Source: Aromatoleum toluvorans
GTDB taxonomy: Bacteria > Pseudomonadota > Gammaproteobacteria > Burkholderiales > Rhodocyclaceae
Length of the DNA stretch: 64,000 nt
Direction of reading: 5' to 3'
Assembly (NCBI RefSeq): GCF_012910905.1
Contig: NZ_WTVN01000004.1
Coordinates: 62,001 to 126,000, forward strand
The translations under genes were made by a program, and so were the position numbers. Under the pieces are notes generated by a model, which saw only the letters and a program-made list of their open reading frames with translations, had not been told where the DNA came from and searched no databases. Positions within the stretch are counted from its first letter, which is position 1. The number at the start of each line of letters is the position of its first letter. Positions 63,562-64,000 of the stretch are shown piece after piece.

Positions 63562-64000
63562 ATGACGGCTCGCGCCCGTTTCATCCTGGCGGTGTGCATT
63601 CTCGCGCTGCTCATGACCGGCCCCTTCGTCGTGACGGCGGGCCTGGTCTGGCTCGAGACCGGCGCGGCCGACCGGGGACGGCTGATCGACGTGGTGGTGC
63701 CGCACCTTCCGCTCGGTGCGCTGATGACCATCGTCGGCTTCGCGCTCGGCATGGTGGTCGTGCGCAACCTGTTCCGGCATTACGTGCAGGGGCTGCTGCG
63801 CATGGAGGAGCATCTCAAGTTGATGCTCGGCGCCAACCGCGAATTCCGCGTCAAGCCGGAGGGGCCGCCCGAGGTGCAGGCGCTGGCGCATGCGGTCAAC
63901 GTGCTGGCGCAGCAGCGCGACGAGCTGATGCAGGACGTCGAGGCGCAGATCGCGCACGCGAAGCATTCGGTCGAGGAGGAAAAAAACCGCCTTGCGGCGC
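63562..64000 (+). CDS. Membrane-anchored HAMP-like protein (runs off the window)
   Basis: The visible 146 codons begin with two hydrophobic helices (FILAVCILALLMTGPFVVTAGLVWL and LGALMTIVGFALGMVVV), then a HAMP-like linker (YVQGLLRMEEHLKLMLGANREF) and a coiled-coil start (LAQQRDELMQDVEAQIAHAK). From memory, similar proteins near acs/CrbS-like loci continue into a 3'-5' exonuclease domain, but that part is outside the window. The ATG overlaps no neighbour; a GTG one codon earlier is possible. It follows the receiver gene by three bases, so it belongs to that operon. Confidence 0.6.
   Translation, partial: MTARARFILAVCILALLMTGPFVVTAGLVWLETGAADRGRLIDVVVPHLPLGALMTIVGFALGMVVVRNLFRHYVQGLLRMEEHLKLMLGANREFRVKPEGPPEVQALAHAVNVLAQQRDELMQDVEAQIAHAKHSVEEEKNRLAA

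Overview
The window is GC-rich (about two thirds GC by eye) bacterial chromosome, densely coded on both strands. Gene content points to a denitrifying betaproteobacterium of the Azoarcus/Aromatoleum/Thauera group. The clues are a three-subunit 2-oxoglutarate:acceptor oxidoreductase of the kind that supplies electrons for anaerobic aromatic degradation, a complete nitric oxide reductase cluster, a PQQ operon, and an acetoacetate-yielding aromatic operon. The genus is inferred from this mix; no rRNA gene is present.

Layout. 0-9 kb: the end of a Tsx-like porin gene, then a set comprising a cysteine amidohydrolase, an atypical M19 dipeptidase homologue, a TRAP transporter, a LysR regulator and a stand-alone ketosynthase. 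Three of these transcription units share a strikingly conserved promoter/operator. 9-19 kb: a PepSY protein, korCAB, an FAH-family hydrolase, two gene wrecks (a racemase and a GntR regulator), an intact GntR gene and a divergent FMN-dependent 2-hydroxyacid oxidase. 19-24 kb: housekeeping genes (dbpA, a zinc peptidase, pgi, pip). 24-28 kb: pqqABCDE, including a 24-codon pqqA. 28-34 kb: redox and detoxification genes (glutathionyl-hydroquinone reductase divergent from DoxX, an esterase, a CbiX protein, LysR plus old yellow enzyme). 34-42 kb: an aromatic catabolic operon (MBL protein, flavin hydroxylase, DUF2783, VOC protein, FAH, acetoacetate-CoA ligase), then glucokinase and an adenosine-specific kinase. 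42-52 kb: tRNA-Thr, an HD-GYP gene, and norCB-norEFQ-norD with accessory genes and a Crp/Fnr regulator, all on the minus strand. 52-56 kb: an unusual set of exported repeat proteins around a DUF6502 gene. 56-64 kb: fumarase, acetyl-CoA synthetase, and a symporter-histidine kinase/receiver pair resembling CrbS systems for acetate control.

How the parts fit. Much of the content feeds acyl-CoA and C4 metabolism under low oxygen. KorCAB would pass electrons from 2-oxoglutarate to NADP or ferredoxin. The FAH and acetoacetate-CoA ligase would turn an aromatic ring-cleavage product into acetoacetyl-CoA. Acs, fumarase and the CrbS-like sensor would handle acetate, and Nor would remove NO during denitrification.

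The best candidates for undescribed biology are three. First is the three-promoter LysR-linked regulon of the first 9 kb. Second is the 52.7-56.0 kb cluster, where two exported proteins share an [R/K]-P-E-R-[V/I]-E hexapeptide tail. Third is the duplicated norE start, which creates a ten-codon leader ORF overlapping the norE start codon. All assignments were made by reading motifs without database searches.
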